This document shows positions 1 through 12,900 of a stretch of 57,963 nt of DNA, one piece after another (positions within the stretch are counted from its first letter, which is position 1; each line of letters begins with the position of its first letter). A program made the translations under genes and the position numbers. The notes below the pieces were generated by a model. It was not told the DNA's origin, ran no database searches, and worked only from the letters and a program-made list of their open reading frames with translations. The DNA comes from Purshia tridentata (taxonomy: Eukaryota > Streptophyta > Magnoliopsida > Rosales > Rosaceae): the NCBI GenBank assembly GCA_003254885.1, contig QANT01004313.1, positions 1 to 57,963 on the forward strand. The letters run 5' to 3'.

Positions 1-1903
1 TACATAGAGAGAAAGCAGTGGCGAGAGATGACTAATGAGGCAAAAAGACCACTGATGTTTAATTTTGTTTGGTCAAAGAAAATAAAAAGTACTAAACCAA
101 CTAGTAGACTAGTAGAAAACTTTTTTTCTTTTAAATTAGGTGGGATGGCCTTCATCAATATGTCTACTACTACTACTATTGAAAAAAAAATTAGGGTGGG
201 CTATAGCCCTCCTAGCCCACAATGTGCATCTGTCCCGATTACATTTAAAAGTAGGTCGGAGATAATGGAAGGCTTAGATTATAAAGCTTTTTTTTTTTTT
301 TAATAAATCAACGGATTTGATTTGTGTAAAATCAATTTAGATTCGAAATTTAAGAAAATAAATTTGTAAACAATTTTATATGCAAAATAGTAAAACCAAT
401 ACATTTCCAACGGAAAGGTTTACCAAAATCTTTTATGGGTTATGCTAGGGTTGGTTTATATATCTTTATAGTTTATAGTAACTTTGTGTTTAAGGTTTTT
501 GGGTCCATAATTTTAAATCCCCAAATTTTACTAGAAAATTGCACGTGCCCTAAAGGATACAAGAATATAAATATAAATTGGCAGCAATGGGGGTCTGTAC
601 CCTAGACCTAAATGCCAAAGCCTAGGTGTTGTCGGACAACCAGACTACACATGCTACTATGTTTATGGCCTGTTTTAATAACTTTTCAGGATATTAAAAA
701 TAAAAAATTAAATCATTATATTTTTTTTATTATTAAATACAATCTCTTACGAAGCCACAATAAATTGTTTTTACACTAAATTTATTTATTTTTATTTTTT
801 TTATCATGCTTTGATGCCTTATTATGTAAATTTTTGTATTGTAATTGCATAATTGTATGTAGTAGGTTTGTTTTATAATGTAATGTAATTGTGAAACTGT
901 TGATAGTGTTTCTTCCAAATATGAGTGTCGCTCACCACGACTGGAAATGCCCTTAGGCAGTTAGGCCATGTCCAATGGATTTTGTTTTCAGTTAAGGCTA
1001 CGTGGGCGTTTTACTTAACTGTACTAGGTTACTAAACTCAGCTTCCCGTGTGATCTCTAACTACTCCTACATACCTGTCTTTCGAAGATAGCAACCGAAC
1101 TACAAGTCTACAAGTAACTGCATTTTTCCTTTTTTTTTGTCCGGTAAACATTTTTATTATTTTATCAACTTCTTCTTATTATTAGTATTTTATTAACTTC
1201 CGCAAGACAGTTGTTATATTAGTCAATGTCCATTTCAGCATAAAAATTAACCAAATTGGTGGTAAACATCACCTGCTGTAGTCTGCTATAGCCTATTACA
1301 ACATTGGAAATTTGGAAAAAAAAAAAAAAAAAACATTTTAGCAGTTGCAGGACAATTTCTGAAGCCTAATCTGACCTCTTGAGGGAGACATTTTAGTTTA
1401 ACCTTTTGTTTTAATGTGCTTTTCCTATTCTATTTTTGGAACCCTTTACGACTTTATTCTAAAGCTAATAAACCCAGTCCTTGCTTTAAAATTACCAATT
1501 AATAATTCATCAAGCAGTAGCTGCAGTACGCAGTTTGCCATTCATGGTTAAAAGAAAAAGACTAGCTAGCTGATGCCAAAACTTAAAACAGAAACAAATA
1601 AATCCGGATAAATGTGTATTTCATGGAGGAATTGACATTCAAGAGCATGCTAATTGCATAACTTCAAGCACATCTGAATTCCCAGAATTTCCTCAAAGTG
1701 AAAACCTAATATAAAATCAAATTATCCAACTTTATATATTCGTCAAACTACAGTAAATTTAGCCACCCCGTAAAGGGGCCTTTGGTCACCGAGAAAGCGA
1801 AAGCTTGAGGCTGCCCATTCAAGTCAAAGCTACATAAACATGGGAGTGAAAAATACAGCATCCTGATCGAGATTTAAAAGGATTTACTAAAGATGCCGCA
1901 AGG
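1..1903. other. Intergenic, no gene seen
   Basis: AT-rich sequence with several poly-A/poly-T runs. Short open frames here have no recognisable protein and no supporting splice structure. A tiny T-tract insert of the retroposon-tail type lies at 1128-1148. The last ~150 bases are probably the 3' untranslated region of the minus-strand proteasome gene that ends at 1904. Confidence 0.6.
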
Positions 1904-3923
1904 TCAGTCCATTCTTCCCTTCAAGATCCTCTCCTTCACTTCAGTTGGTGTCCTGCAGTAATGTGAATACACATTTTAAATGGTAGTAATTACCTTTTAT
2001 ATAAGAGAAAAACGAAAAAACCCCTTATAAATCTTACTAACGAGAAGTTATAAATATAATATAGGGAGAAGAGATATAAAGACAAAGTCAAGGGCATGAA
2101 AAGGCTTACACAACATAGACATGGCCTCCCCACCCACTCAGACAATCTCGATCTACTGATGATAGCAATGCTTGAGAGACGGTCTCAAACAATTCCTCTG
2201 GTTCCTGAGTGACAATTAATAAATATACTGTTGTTAGAGTTGCTCCCAGTAGTAAGAAAACAAATAGGAGGACCAATTTAGCAGTAGTAGCAGCAAACAC
2301 CAACACAACAATGTGATTAGCAAGTAATAAATTCAACCATAACTTAAGCCCCCAAATCATGTGCATGATTATTAAAGCTCAGTTGGTGATGGAGCCAATT
2401 GTTTATCTCCACATATGTTTTTGTTTATCTACCACTTCGCTGCTGACAAGATACAAATTACAACTTAAGAGATCTCTAAGCTTTGTTTTTTCTTGGTTTT
2501 TTACTTTCAGTAGTTATGATGAACACAAATTTATTAAATTAAAATATGAATCACAATGGCCTTTGACAGGTGGAGTAGCCAAGTTCTTGAATGCTAATTA
2601 TATAGAACATATATAATTTCGGAGAATATCTAAAAGTATATAAAACTGAAAATCCCAAATACAAAAAAATTTAAGCAGATCAAATAACAAATTTTGACTG
2701 CCCATTTGGAAAGAATACATCAACAAACCATATCAGGCTTGAACATTGCCTCACAAGCACCATAAAGGGACTCTGATGCAGTGCCAGCAACAACAAAATC
2801 CTTTGCTAGTTCCCTGCATATACAGAACACAAATAATGTCACGATAAAATGGAAAATGCGTATAAACATGTATAATAAAAAAAAGGAATAAGCATGCATA
2901 TTTATTCTATCTAGGAAGATTGATGAAATTTAAGTAATCCTCATCATCTCAACAGCTCTAGAATTGTGAGAAATTCAGAAAACAAAAACAAAAACAAAAA
3001 TTAAACTTACTTGGCTCCAATTGAATCCATAGTGCAGATAAATGGCTTGTCTTCATGTCCCAATCCAGCAATCACGGGCTGACAGAAGTATGGACCAAAT
3101 CTAAATTACAAAAAGGAAGAAAATATTTGCAGTTATTCATAAATTTATATGATATTAACATGATTTTACGAACATCAATATTCATTTTAAGCTAAAATAG
3201 TTAATGACCATCAAATAAAGAATAAAAGAAAACACAAAGGCATTCTGGAAGTACGTGTTGCAGGAAGAAATTGCTTAAGTTTCTACAAAAGGGGGTCAGA
3301 TAGGGATGATGACAATGATGGTGATAAATGTGGCAATCAATACAGTTAAAAAAAACAACAATGAAGAAATAAATTGTTTACTAAAAAAAAACACTAAAAG
3401 TGTTTAAGTGTTGAACTTCAGGTAAACAGAAGTTGCAGCCAATGATTCCAAACCTTTTCTCATAAAGAATAGCAGAGACAAGGCTGGCAAAAGTCTCAGG
3501 CTTCATATCCCTCTCTTCACCAAGCTGGTACAGCTTGTGCCGGAACATAAGCCTCTGATACCTTTATCGGCAACCAAAAGCACAATCCACAAAAGTTTAT
3601 ATATATAAATAAATAAATATATGAAATAAAGTGAGAGGGAGAAATAGGAGGAGCATACAGGGTCTGAGCATCGGTGGCGAGGCCAGAGAGGCCAATGAAG
3701 AATCATGGACTCTATGAATTCTCTGGAAATCAGTGGCAACTGTCTGGAGCTGAACACCAAGCCTTCGATCACTTGCAATGGCAAAGCAGTTCTTCCCCAC
3801 CATTGCGACTAGGGCACTCCCATTGTACTCGAAAATCTGTATCCATTTTAAACAAAAGTCAATTCCATTTTTATATGTAACCCTATGCATCTGTGTGCAA
3901 TGCAACCTTCAACCTACCGACAT
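1904..3923 (-). pseudogene. PBC: 20S proteasome subunit beta type-3 (PBC), frameshifted
   Basis: Encodes the beta-3 subunit of the 20S proteasome core, a structural, non-catalytic member of the beta ring. Coding exons on the minus strand: 3923-3918 (only ATG TCG, then donor GTAGGT), 3836-3659, 3561-3454, 3100-3011, 2813-2729, 2204-2110 and 1952-1904. Translation gives FEYNGSALVAMVGKNCFAIA, then the segments around [52 protein letters not shown] and DRDCLSGWGGHVYVV, ending KERILKGRMD. All phases fit except exon 3: it is 178 nt where the family needs 182. Four bases are missing near 3701-3702, between the VHD and FIGLSG parts of the sequence. Without the gap the protein would be 204 residues, the usual length. 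Either the gene is broken or the assembly has a small error; an N at 4725 shows the sequence is not perfect. Confidence 0.85.
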
Positions 3924-3937
3924 CAGAGATCAGTCCA
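3918..3937 (-). other. Candidate 20-nt start-codon microexon of PBC
   Basis: The start codon and one Ser codon sit in a very short exon bounded by a possible acceptor (gattcag) at 3938-3944 and a strong donor (GTAGGT) at 3912-3917. The next intron is only 81 nt (3837-3917). The exon upstream of this one contains no ATG. An acceptor slightly further upstream would make the exon longer. Confidence 0.6.
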
Positions 3938-4008
3938 CTGAATCACTTTGAGTGAATGGAGAGGATGATTGCTTTTGCACAAGAAACTAATAATATGATC
4001 CCTAAGGG

Positions 4009-4661
4009 CCTGTTTGGTTCGCGATCTGAAGACAATTTCCAAAAGTTAGTATACAATCTAAAAACCTGAACTGCTTTCTAAGTCATTTTACTGATCAAAG
4101 CCATGCTTGGTATTAAATTTGAGAACTATTTTCAAATTACGACGGATTGTGTTTCATTGAAATGTTTCTTGAAAGAGGTTTCAAATACTTAGTAATAATT
4201 TAATTGCCAAATACTAGGGGCAACATCATTCAAAGTCTTTACACAGACACATACATGCATACATAAAGTCAGCTCCTAGGAACAAACAAATAATGAACTT
4301 CCACATGGATAATACCATTACAGTCATGCCAAGGATTAGCCCTATGATGTACACTACCATTTTAATCTCAATTCATGTAGCTCCAGTGTTGGACAAGAGT
4401 GCTACTCCATTAGTAAATAAAACACCCAAAAATCAGTCCTTTACCCAACCCCATTGAAGCTCAAACAAGAAACCCACTTCCTGTCAGGTATTGATTCAAT
4501 ACAAGAACACTCAAATTCCTTCCCATCAACAATGCCAGTTCCTTTAATCACTTCAACCCAAAAAAAAAAAAAACAAAGCCCAGTTCCATATCCTCCACTA
4601 TGAACGCTCTCGTGGCAGTAATTTGACTAATTTTCCAACACATTACCAGTAACCAAACAGG
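4009..4661. repeat. Candidate MITE-like element in the PBC leader intron
   Basis: The 11-mer CCTGTTTGGTT at 4009-4019 recurs inverted (AACCAAACAGG) at 4651-4661. GGGCCTGTTTGG-type termini are common in plant hAT-like MITEs. No clear target duplication is visible, so this is tentative. Confidence 0.3.
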
Positions 4662-4866
4662 GAATTCAGAAAGTACAAGCATAAACTGATTCCACATATA
4701 CAAAAAAAAAAAAAAAAAGTGGATNAAAAACAGTGGATGTCAAATGGAGAAAAAAAGATCATCATAGAAGCATCCGAAACTCAAAATCAGCAGAAAAACA
4801 AATACCAGTGCGAGAGTTGTTAAGGTTTGTACCCGGAGAAGGAGAGGAAAAGAGTAGGCGTTTTAC

Positions 4867-4950
4867 CTTGTGATCTGACTCAGAGCCAAACGCCGGGCAG
4901 AGGAGAAGGAAAGCGAAGACGAAGAGAGAGGGAACAGTTAAAGGCCAAAA
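4867..4950 (-). other. Likely 5' untranslated exon of PBC
   Basis: Pyrimidine-rich leader ending at donor CAAG/GTAAAA (exon end 4867), without any ATG. Joined across a ~0.93-kb intron to the ATG microexon. The 5' limit is a guess from the position of the promoter elements. Confidence 0.5.
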
Positions 4951-4990
4951 ACTAGCGCCTTTTTATTTTATTTTATGAGTACACCTCCGT

Positions 4991-5080
4991 TGGGCTTCAG
5001 CTGGCCCGCCTCTTATTAAGAGAGCTGGGCTCGGCTCAGATTTTGACCCAGGACCTTATCCGTGGGCTGACCCATGGGCT
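4991..5080 (-). promoter_or_regulatory. Cluster of four TGGGCT (site II) elements
   Basis: TGGGCT occurs at 4991-4996, 5026-5031, 5063-5068 and 5075-5080, just upstream of the presumed PBC transcription start. Site II (TGGGCY) clusters are typical of plant housekeeping promoters such as those of ribosomal, proteasomal and mitochondrial genes. Confidence 0.5.
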
Positions 5081-5099
5081 GACCTGTTTTATTCTCATT

Positions 5100-8000
5100 C
5101 TCAATCTTTCTCAATTTTTTCTCCTATATTCTTCTCAATTTCCTTTTTTGGCAACTTGGTGTTCCTGCTATTCATAAAACCTCAAAACCTATAAATAGAC
5201 CTTCATGCCTTGTAGTTTTGGAGTGGGTTTAGCATTTGAGATTCTTGAGTTCTGAGTTAGGTGGGAATTGGGAATGATGCCAACTAATCTTTCTAACAAT
5301 TCGTCAATGGGCTTCTCTTCATCAGTGATGGTTTATGATGCTTCACGAGCACCAATAATAGGACATGGAGTATGACTATGAAGCCGACAGGACTATTAAC
5401 GGTGATGATCAAGAAGTGCCCGAAGAATATGAGATGATAACATTATGTTATTCATTAGTACCAAAAAAAACAAATATAAATTGATCAACTATGTATGTCA
5501 GCCTGTTTGTTTTTCTTATCCCCTACGGCCTTGGTCGCTTGGACGATGATAAAGCAAGTTAACCAAGTTGTGAATATCGCTGCCGATTAATTTGATGGAC
5601 TGGCGTTTTGACAAAAGGACATATATATCTGCCGATTCCCTCCTCACAGGAAGCTTTAATTTGTAACCAAAACGGCAAAATCCTGCCTGACAGCAACGTT
5701 TATATATGCAACTTTAATTAGTTTGGAGCTATAATGGCAAGCACAGACAACACCCATGCCTTGCATGGACCATGGACCAGTTCATATATATGTCCATGAG
5801 TAGAAAACAATGAAACATAGCACAAACCAAAAGTTGAGGCCTAAAAAATATATGTTAGAAATCGATTTATATATGTTCTGTGACTTCTGTCATGCTGCCA
5901 AGTCATTCTATTCGGTCAGTCATATATGTATGTGCAATAACTAAGCAATTGGGCATGGCCTAGTGGTGGTGGCTTTGAGTATCACATAAAGAGAACTAGA
6001 GCAACCTGATAAATCTCTTATAACGAAAACTTTTTGAACATGATTTTTCTTTTTTTAGAGTGAAAAAGTATTAATTACATAATGATTTTTCTAAGCATAA
6101 ATTATCACATCACTACATCAGGATCAAGTAGATAGGCAACTCCACCCATTACCCTTTTGACATTGGACCATCCACCTTATGAGAGAGAGAGAGAGTGAGA
6201 GAGATGTGTGTGCCTTTTGCTGGTTATGATTGGCATTGACTCACTTGTCCAAATGTCTTTGGAAAGTTTTGCTTTTTGTGTCCCACTTGTTGGATTCCAC
6301 CTTCCCCAACCCAAAGCATAGTCTTGCCCGTAAAAAGGCCTCTTCCCCATTTTCCCGCCATTAGACATTTACACAAAGGCTAGGCTGCTAGCTCTCTCTC
6401 CTTCTCATGGCTACTTGGCTATTAGCTAAACGACATTTTATGTGGATTTAGTTTTTGCCAACTCGAGGCAACTCACCCACCAGTCCCCACTCGTGCCATC
6501 ACTCATCAGCACCACCCTCACATCGAGAGGCATGCTTCTGTAGCTTCATGTTTAGCTTTGTGATGATTTGGGTACTTCATCTTTCCAACAATGAAACACC
6601 TTTGACTAGTCCTTTTCTTATTTAAAAACTCATTTTGTTGTTTTAGTGTTAATACACATCATTGATTAAGTCATAGTTCAAGTTTTTACAGTCTATTATC
6701 TAATATGGTATTAGACAAGTAAGATGTTTGATATTTGAAACCTCAAATCTTCATTTTTCACTTCTTTGTTGGTTTGTAAGATGGAATGAAATTGTATTTA
6801 TTTATTTCTCAATAAGATTACATGTAAAAAATGGTACTATTAGCTTGATATAAAGTGGTTTCTAACATTTAATACCAACCATATGATAAACTATAGAAAA
6901 AAAAGAATTTACCAATGTGAATCATTGTATTGCTTCTCTAAATGTTGAACATATTGGTATTAATAATAAGAAAAAACAGTACCACTAAATCATTGAATGA
7001 TTAATGAATGATAACAGAAGTTGCCCTTCAGCCAAGAATTTGCTCAATCACTTTGTATTGCCCACAGTATTGTGAACAAATATTTGGTCACAATGATGAA
7101 GCTCTTATATGGTTTATGTCTGTACAAAATTTTCCTTTTCATGATGCAGTTCATTCTAACAGAACACATTCTCGCTTATTTATCGTTTCATATAAAAAAT
7201 AGGAAATTATAGTGAAAGCAACAAAAACAAAGTCCCACATGGTTCAGAAGCTGCAGTTTCCTTCCAATTTTATGAGCTTCTTTTGAATTTCAAACATATT
7301 TCCCCTTCACTTCTAATTTGTCTTCTCTTACCATTCCAGTTGCATTTGACATCTTGGTAAAACCAAGCTTGGCTATATGACAGACATTTTATTGATTTAA
7401 AATCCAAGAACATGGTTGTCCAACCTAATCCTCTGGTTGGGAAACTAACACCTTTCCATGAAAAATCTCAGTAGCATGGAACTCTGTGTCTTTGGTCTCT
7501 TAGATCCTTGTAGTAAGGATGTCATTTTTTGTGGTCCATGATTAAAGAATATCATTAAATGCAACAGATAATTCCAGCGTTACATGAAGGCTGAAGCATG
7601 TCTGTCAGTTTTGATTTGAAAAATTAAGATTCTCCTACTCCACAATTGAAAACAATTTATTTTTTTACTCGGTATTCTGATAATTTTGGCATTGAGAAAC
7701 CATCCATCTGACTTGTACAAACACTTGATAATAAGATAAAATAGAAGTTTCATTTGTTTATTTATTGGGAATAATATATAACTTCAACCCCAAGAAATGG
7801 AGCTTCAAAATGCAGATGGGTCCAGAAGGAACCATGTATATATTCTGTCCCAAATGAAGAATCCCCAAGCAAAGATAACATTGAAAACATTAATCTGATG
7901 CTAATAAACCAAGCATAAGGCAGTTTATAATATAAGTCGTTTTCATATCAGCCCAGGCTATTAATATTTTACAATCAATCATCAGTAATAGCCTAATAGG

Positions 8001-9937
8001 GATAATATTGTTTTGGTACAAGAAACTGAAACACGGACATGGATGATTGTCATCCGTTGATTAACTTAAGTCCCACATAAATCTATGTTTAATAATTACT
8101 CACACGCATCAATCTATAGTTGAGAATTGCTTACGTCCATTACTTGACTTTGAAGCAACAGTCTCAAAAAAAGAAAAAAGAATACAGGTATCTTGATTAA
8201 TTTTAGACTAAACCCATATGTTTAGTCTAATACACTTTGCAGACTAGTTACACTAGACTTTTGGTTTCTGCAATCTCAATATAAAAAGGTACCCAGTAAA
8301 CAATTCAATGAAAAGTTTTTCTATTGCAGTAAAAACTGAAACTGAAAAATGAAGCCTTTCCTTTTTCTTTTGCCCAATTAGGTGAATATCACGACAAAAG
8401 AGAGACCTGGCCACCTTACCACACACACTGCCATGCCATTCATCTTTTCCTTTTGTATTGGTATTGGAAAAGGTCAAGCTCCCATATAATATATGCCTAT
8501 TTTATTGTGGGGATTCTGTGACAAACGTTAGTCTCCTGGACACTCAAGGACAATTTGGGTATCTCATATTTTCTCCAAAAAGAGATTTTGACAAGGAGAA
8601 AGCTCACAAATCTTCAATCCCTTTCAAGCATCCTATGTCTCCTTATCCCTCACCTTTCATCCCTTTTGAGGGGTGCTTTGCTTTTTTCTTCCAAAACCAA
8701 AACATTTGTTAGCGAGTCATAATTCGACATAACCCATTTTTTGTTTCTGCTCGCAATTATTGTCTTAATTTTGATGGACTCACTCAGCCCTTTTGAATCA
8801 TCATCATCACACAAACATATAATCCCAAGTTATGCGTGTATATTGGATTTATCAGTATAAACATATTGAATGACTAAGAACTACTTTTCATCCTAAAATA
8901 ACATGCAACTGATTTTGCTTAAACTCTTTTGGTTAATCTCATGAATTGGTAGTATATTATCATTCACAGAATAATGTTCCATCTTACATACACAACTTTA
9001 CATGTACAAATTTGATGTGACATTAACAGTAGAGAAGTAATTTTGAGTATGGTTTGCAACTTCATATATTTTGGAGAATTATAGTTACATCTTTATGTAG
9101 ATATATTTTTTTTCAATACATACTTGCATAGCAAATTAGCAATGACATGCAAATTATGCAATGCACCATATGTAGCCATAGCCATAGGTGATACTAGACC
9201 GTGTATATAGCAGTATGGGACAAAGGTGGAGGGGCGGTCACCAACTCCCACTTGCTTCCCAACAAGAGAAAAGAATGTGGAAAATTTTGGGTTCTTATTT
9301 TATGAAATAAAAATACAATCTTAACTCACGCGCTATAGATAGTCATAGTCTCACAGCCACTATTTATCTTCCTCTACTTTGTCCTCCGGTTGAGTGGAAA
9401 TTGTCCACTTTTGGACACTTTGACATTCAGGGGTCTACCATTATTTCTAGCATAAGTCCATGAGAACTTTCTTCTTGCATCAAAGCCCACGAGCTGGTTT
9501 TTGCTTCTTTTAACGAAAAGCCAACCTCCTCCATTGCAAAAGCTAGTAAATTTAGAGGGAGTATCTTGAAAGAGAAGCTCACTGGTCAAAAGGGTTATCT
9601 TTTTTGAGTCTTTTTTGTGGGTTTTATGAAACCGTTTCAGCTATGCAATGTTCAGACTCTGTTAGCAGCAACTGATCACTTTGTGGGTACTTCCTGGAAA
9701 CCTCTTGCTTGGTGAAATGCTAGTGGACAAGTTCAAGTTTTGGAGTCTAATTAGAGGCCTTTGAGAGCTATTTGGTCTCTTTTGGACTGGTGGGTCTTTT
9801 TCTCATCTGTCAAATACTGAGTTTCACTGGCTTTTCTGGAGTGTAATGGTAATTATATTTTGCTCTGCTTTCTGGGTTCCCATTTTTATTCTTTCTTGGT
9901 GATACTTCTGCCTCACTGGAATTTACTTTTGTTTGGG
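5100..9937. other. Intergenic, no gene seen
   Basis: About 4.8 kb of AT-rich sequence without a recognisable protein, RNA gene or long repeat. It holds a short GA repeat at 6181-6204. The final few hundred bases probably include the promoter and 5' leader of the DUF547 gene; I could not place its start of transcription. Confidence 0.5.
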
Positions 9938-9961
9938 ATGGTTTGTAAAGATGGGGCTTGA
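9938..9961 (+). promoter_or_regulatory. Overlapping upstream ORF in the DUF547 leader
   Basis: ATG GTT TGT AAA GAT GGG GCT TGA: a 7-codon frame that begins 13 nt before the main ATG (9951) and ends inside it. Ribosomes starting here would bypass the main start, so it could lower translation. Confidence 0.45.
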
Positions 9962-12900
9962 GATGAGTGGTGATGGTAAAATGCTGGTTTTGAGAGCGAA
10001 CCCAAGACACAAGCGTTCAAAAAGGTAGCTTTCTAAATTACTATGTATTTTGTTTCAACTTCAAGGTCATTAAATTCTTTTTGTTAGTTAGCAATCAGTG
10101 TTCGCACACTTTCGTGATTTTGGTATGTACACTTGATGAGTCTCTTGAACTGGAAAAACTTCTGAGATGAGTATTTGGGAAGAATGGGAACCTGAGCTTT
10201 CAGAGCTATACACACTGTTTCCTCAATTAAAAGTACTGACAAGACATATCTATGAACCTCCATTATGGCCTATTTCGACTTAGCTAGTCATTTATTCTTC
10301 ACGGATGGAAGCCTGAATTGTTTTTTAATGAGATGAACTTCAGAGCCCAAGAGGGGATATTACTTGAGAGTTATTTAATTCTTTGAGACCCTTGCATTTC
10401 AGATTTCAGCCACGAAGATTTTTCTCTTCTCTCCTAAAGATTTATACCCTTTTTGTTTTTTCTCCCAAAATTCTTTTCTCTTTTCAACTTTATCATATGG
10501 TTTGATGACTATGGACCCTAGTAGGAGGGAACTGTATATATCTACAAACTATGTATTAATTCATTCAAACTCTTGATTTTCGGCTTTTATCCATGATTTT
10601 TTTTTCCTCTCTTCTCTGCTAAAGGTTTATAGCTGTTTTTTCTTTTTTTTCTTTTTAAATCTTTCCCAACTTCTTTTTCTTTTATATTATAAGATTGTAA
10701 TAATAGGTAATAGAGGGCATTGAATTTCAAAACTTCTTTGAAGAGGATATCTTGAGCTTGGGCTTGTAAATGGACAACAAATCATGTATGAAGTGGCCTA
10801 GATATGGAATGAGAGACTTCAAAAGTTCTCTTCTTCAATCAATATCTATTAATTCTTTCCGTTCACACTTATGCATTTCCAGCTTTCCTGATAAGAAAAG
10901 AGTGGAGGAAGGTGACTTGGATAGTTCCTATGAAGCATCAGAGCGTGTAAAGCTGGTAAGATAACTACTCCTTTTATACCTTTTGCCTAATATGTTCCAA
11001 AATTATTATTTTCTGAAGAAGGTTAGATATGTTAAAGCATAATGATCTGTTGCCTTATCATTTGTTTGACTACATAAGTCTTTATTTAAGATCTTAAGCA
11101 TTAGTGCCAGCCTGATCATTAGCATATTGGCCCCTCTGGCCCTTCTATCTTTTTCTTCTTTGTCAGATATTTAATCTTAATTAAAATTTTGTTGTAAAGT
11201 TAGTATAAGGCTTAGAAATTTGTAATTATAAGCTTATGTCTTTGATTACACTAAGTTTTTCTGTAGATAGCATACAAGCATTGTTGAGCTAACTCTGATT
11301 AGGATTGAACTTCAGTCAAGAAAAATAATTTCTCACTGACTTATGGATTGGATCTGAAACTAGGATATGGGGCAGTTCAAGGGCCATGTTACAACCAAGA
11401 AGAAACAATCTCCTACCAAGGAAGTGCACAACTCCTTGAAGCAAGAGGTATAATATATCTTTATATTCAGGTTTAGGAGATTCTGAATGATTAAATCCAA
11501 CCCATTTTTCACTAGCAGGCTCCAGCATTATCTTTGCTTATTACTGTTAAATGTTAATTGTTTTTAATATTTGGTACACAGATTCTACAGCTTGAGAAAA
11601 GATTACAAGATCAATTTGGAGTCCGCCATGCTTTAGAAAAAGCACTCGGTTATAGGTCTTCCATCCATAACAACACAAATGAAATTGCAATGCCTAAGGT
11701 AGCTCCTTCCTGTCTTCATATTCAATTTTTCTTTTTAATGTGTATCAAATATTTGACAGGGTTAAATGCATAACTATCAAAATAAACATGCTATATTTCA
11801 ATGTTGCTTTCTATTGAATGTACTATGTTATACTCCAGATCGAAAAGAAGGTTACTATTTTTTACTCTTGTAAAACATGAATTATTTTAAAGTTTTAAAT
11901 AATCGTGCGTGTTCTAATCATGCTATATTCCCTAAATTTAGTTTCTTTAATAACCTTCGTTTGATACTGGGCTTACCAGCAGAGTATCCAGAAGATGTTT
12001 TCTTTAAGCCTTAATCTATCTTATTTGCAAGCGATGACTAAATTTTGATGCTTATTTCTCTATCGATAAAAACTTCTTTTTGACTGCCGTGGTCATAGGA
12101 TTGTAAGGCAAGTCTGGGGTTGAGCTTGACAATTTGTGTCGGCTTGTCTTTTGCAGACTGTTTCACCACTATTTCTTTTAGTACATTTTAATACTGTTAC
12201 ATTTTGACACTGATTTTATATGACTCCAGCCAGCCACAGAATTGATTAAGGAGATTGCAGTGTTAGAATTGGAAGTCGTACACTTGGAACAATATCTTCT
12301 CTCATTGTACCGAAAAGCATTTGATGAACAACTGTCCTCTGTTTCCCAATCTAAGAAGGATGAAAGAGTAAAGTCAACTATAACAACCCCAAGAAGCAGG
12401 TTCCTGGAAGTTTCCGAACCTGATATGACCCTGAAGAGGGAAAATTTAGCAGTTAAATCTGGTGGTCAGTCACTTGAAAATTCATGGAAGGAATCTAATG
12501 GAATTGGAGGAGAAGAGAAGCAATTAGATTCCAGTGTTCACCGTTGCCACTCCTCACTTTCACAATGTTCTGCATTCTTATCTAGGACTTCTCCTCCAGA
12601 AGAGTCTTTGGCGAAAGCTTTGCGTGCCTGTCATTCTCAACCGTTGTCCATGATGGAGGTAACTTAACACATTGTTTTACCATTTTATGATCGAAGTTTG
12701 TTCCCATAAAAATGCTAATTATTGGATTGCCACACATCATGGCATTAGCTGCTTTGCTTTACCATTTTTACAAAAGAAGGAATCACTCTAGAAATAGTGA
12801 CAATTATAGGAAATCTAATTGTAGAGCGTACTGACTTCTTTTCACAGTATGAATGGCAATTTGGCGCCTTATCTTGATTCTGGTTGTCAATTGTTTTTCC

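Noticed and set aside
28..303. 91-codon plus-strand frame at the left edge
   Set aside because: Composition is low complexity, it ends in a poly-T run read as Phe repeats, and it resembles no family.
2359..2616. 85-codon plus-strand frame opposite the PBC exons
   Set aside because: Lies in a PBC intron on the opposite strand with no recognisable product.
5366..5484. Short acidic plus-strand frame starting MEYDYEADRTINGDD
   Set aside because: About 39 codons, no homologue recognised and no promoter or splice context.
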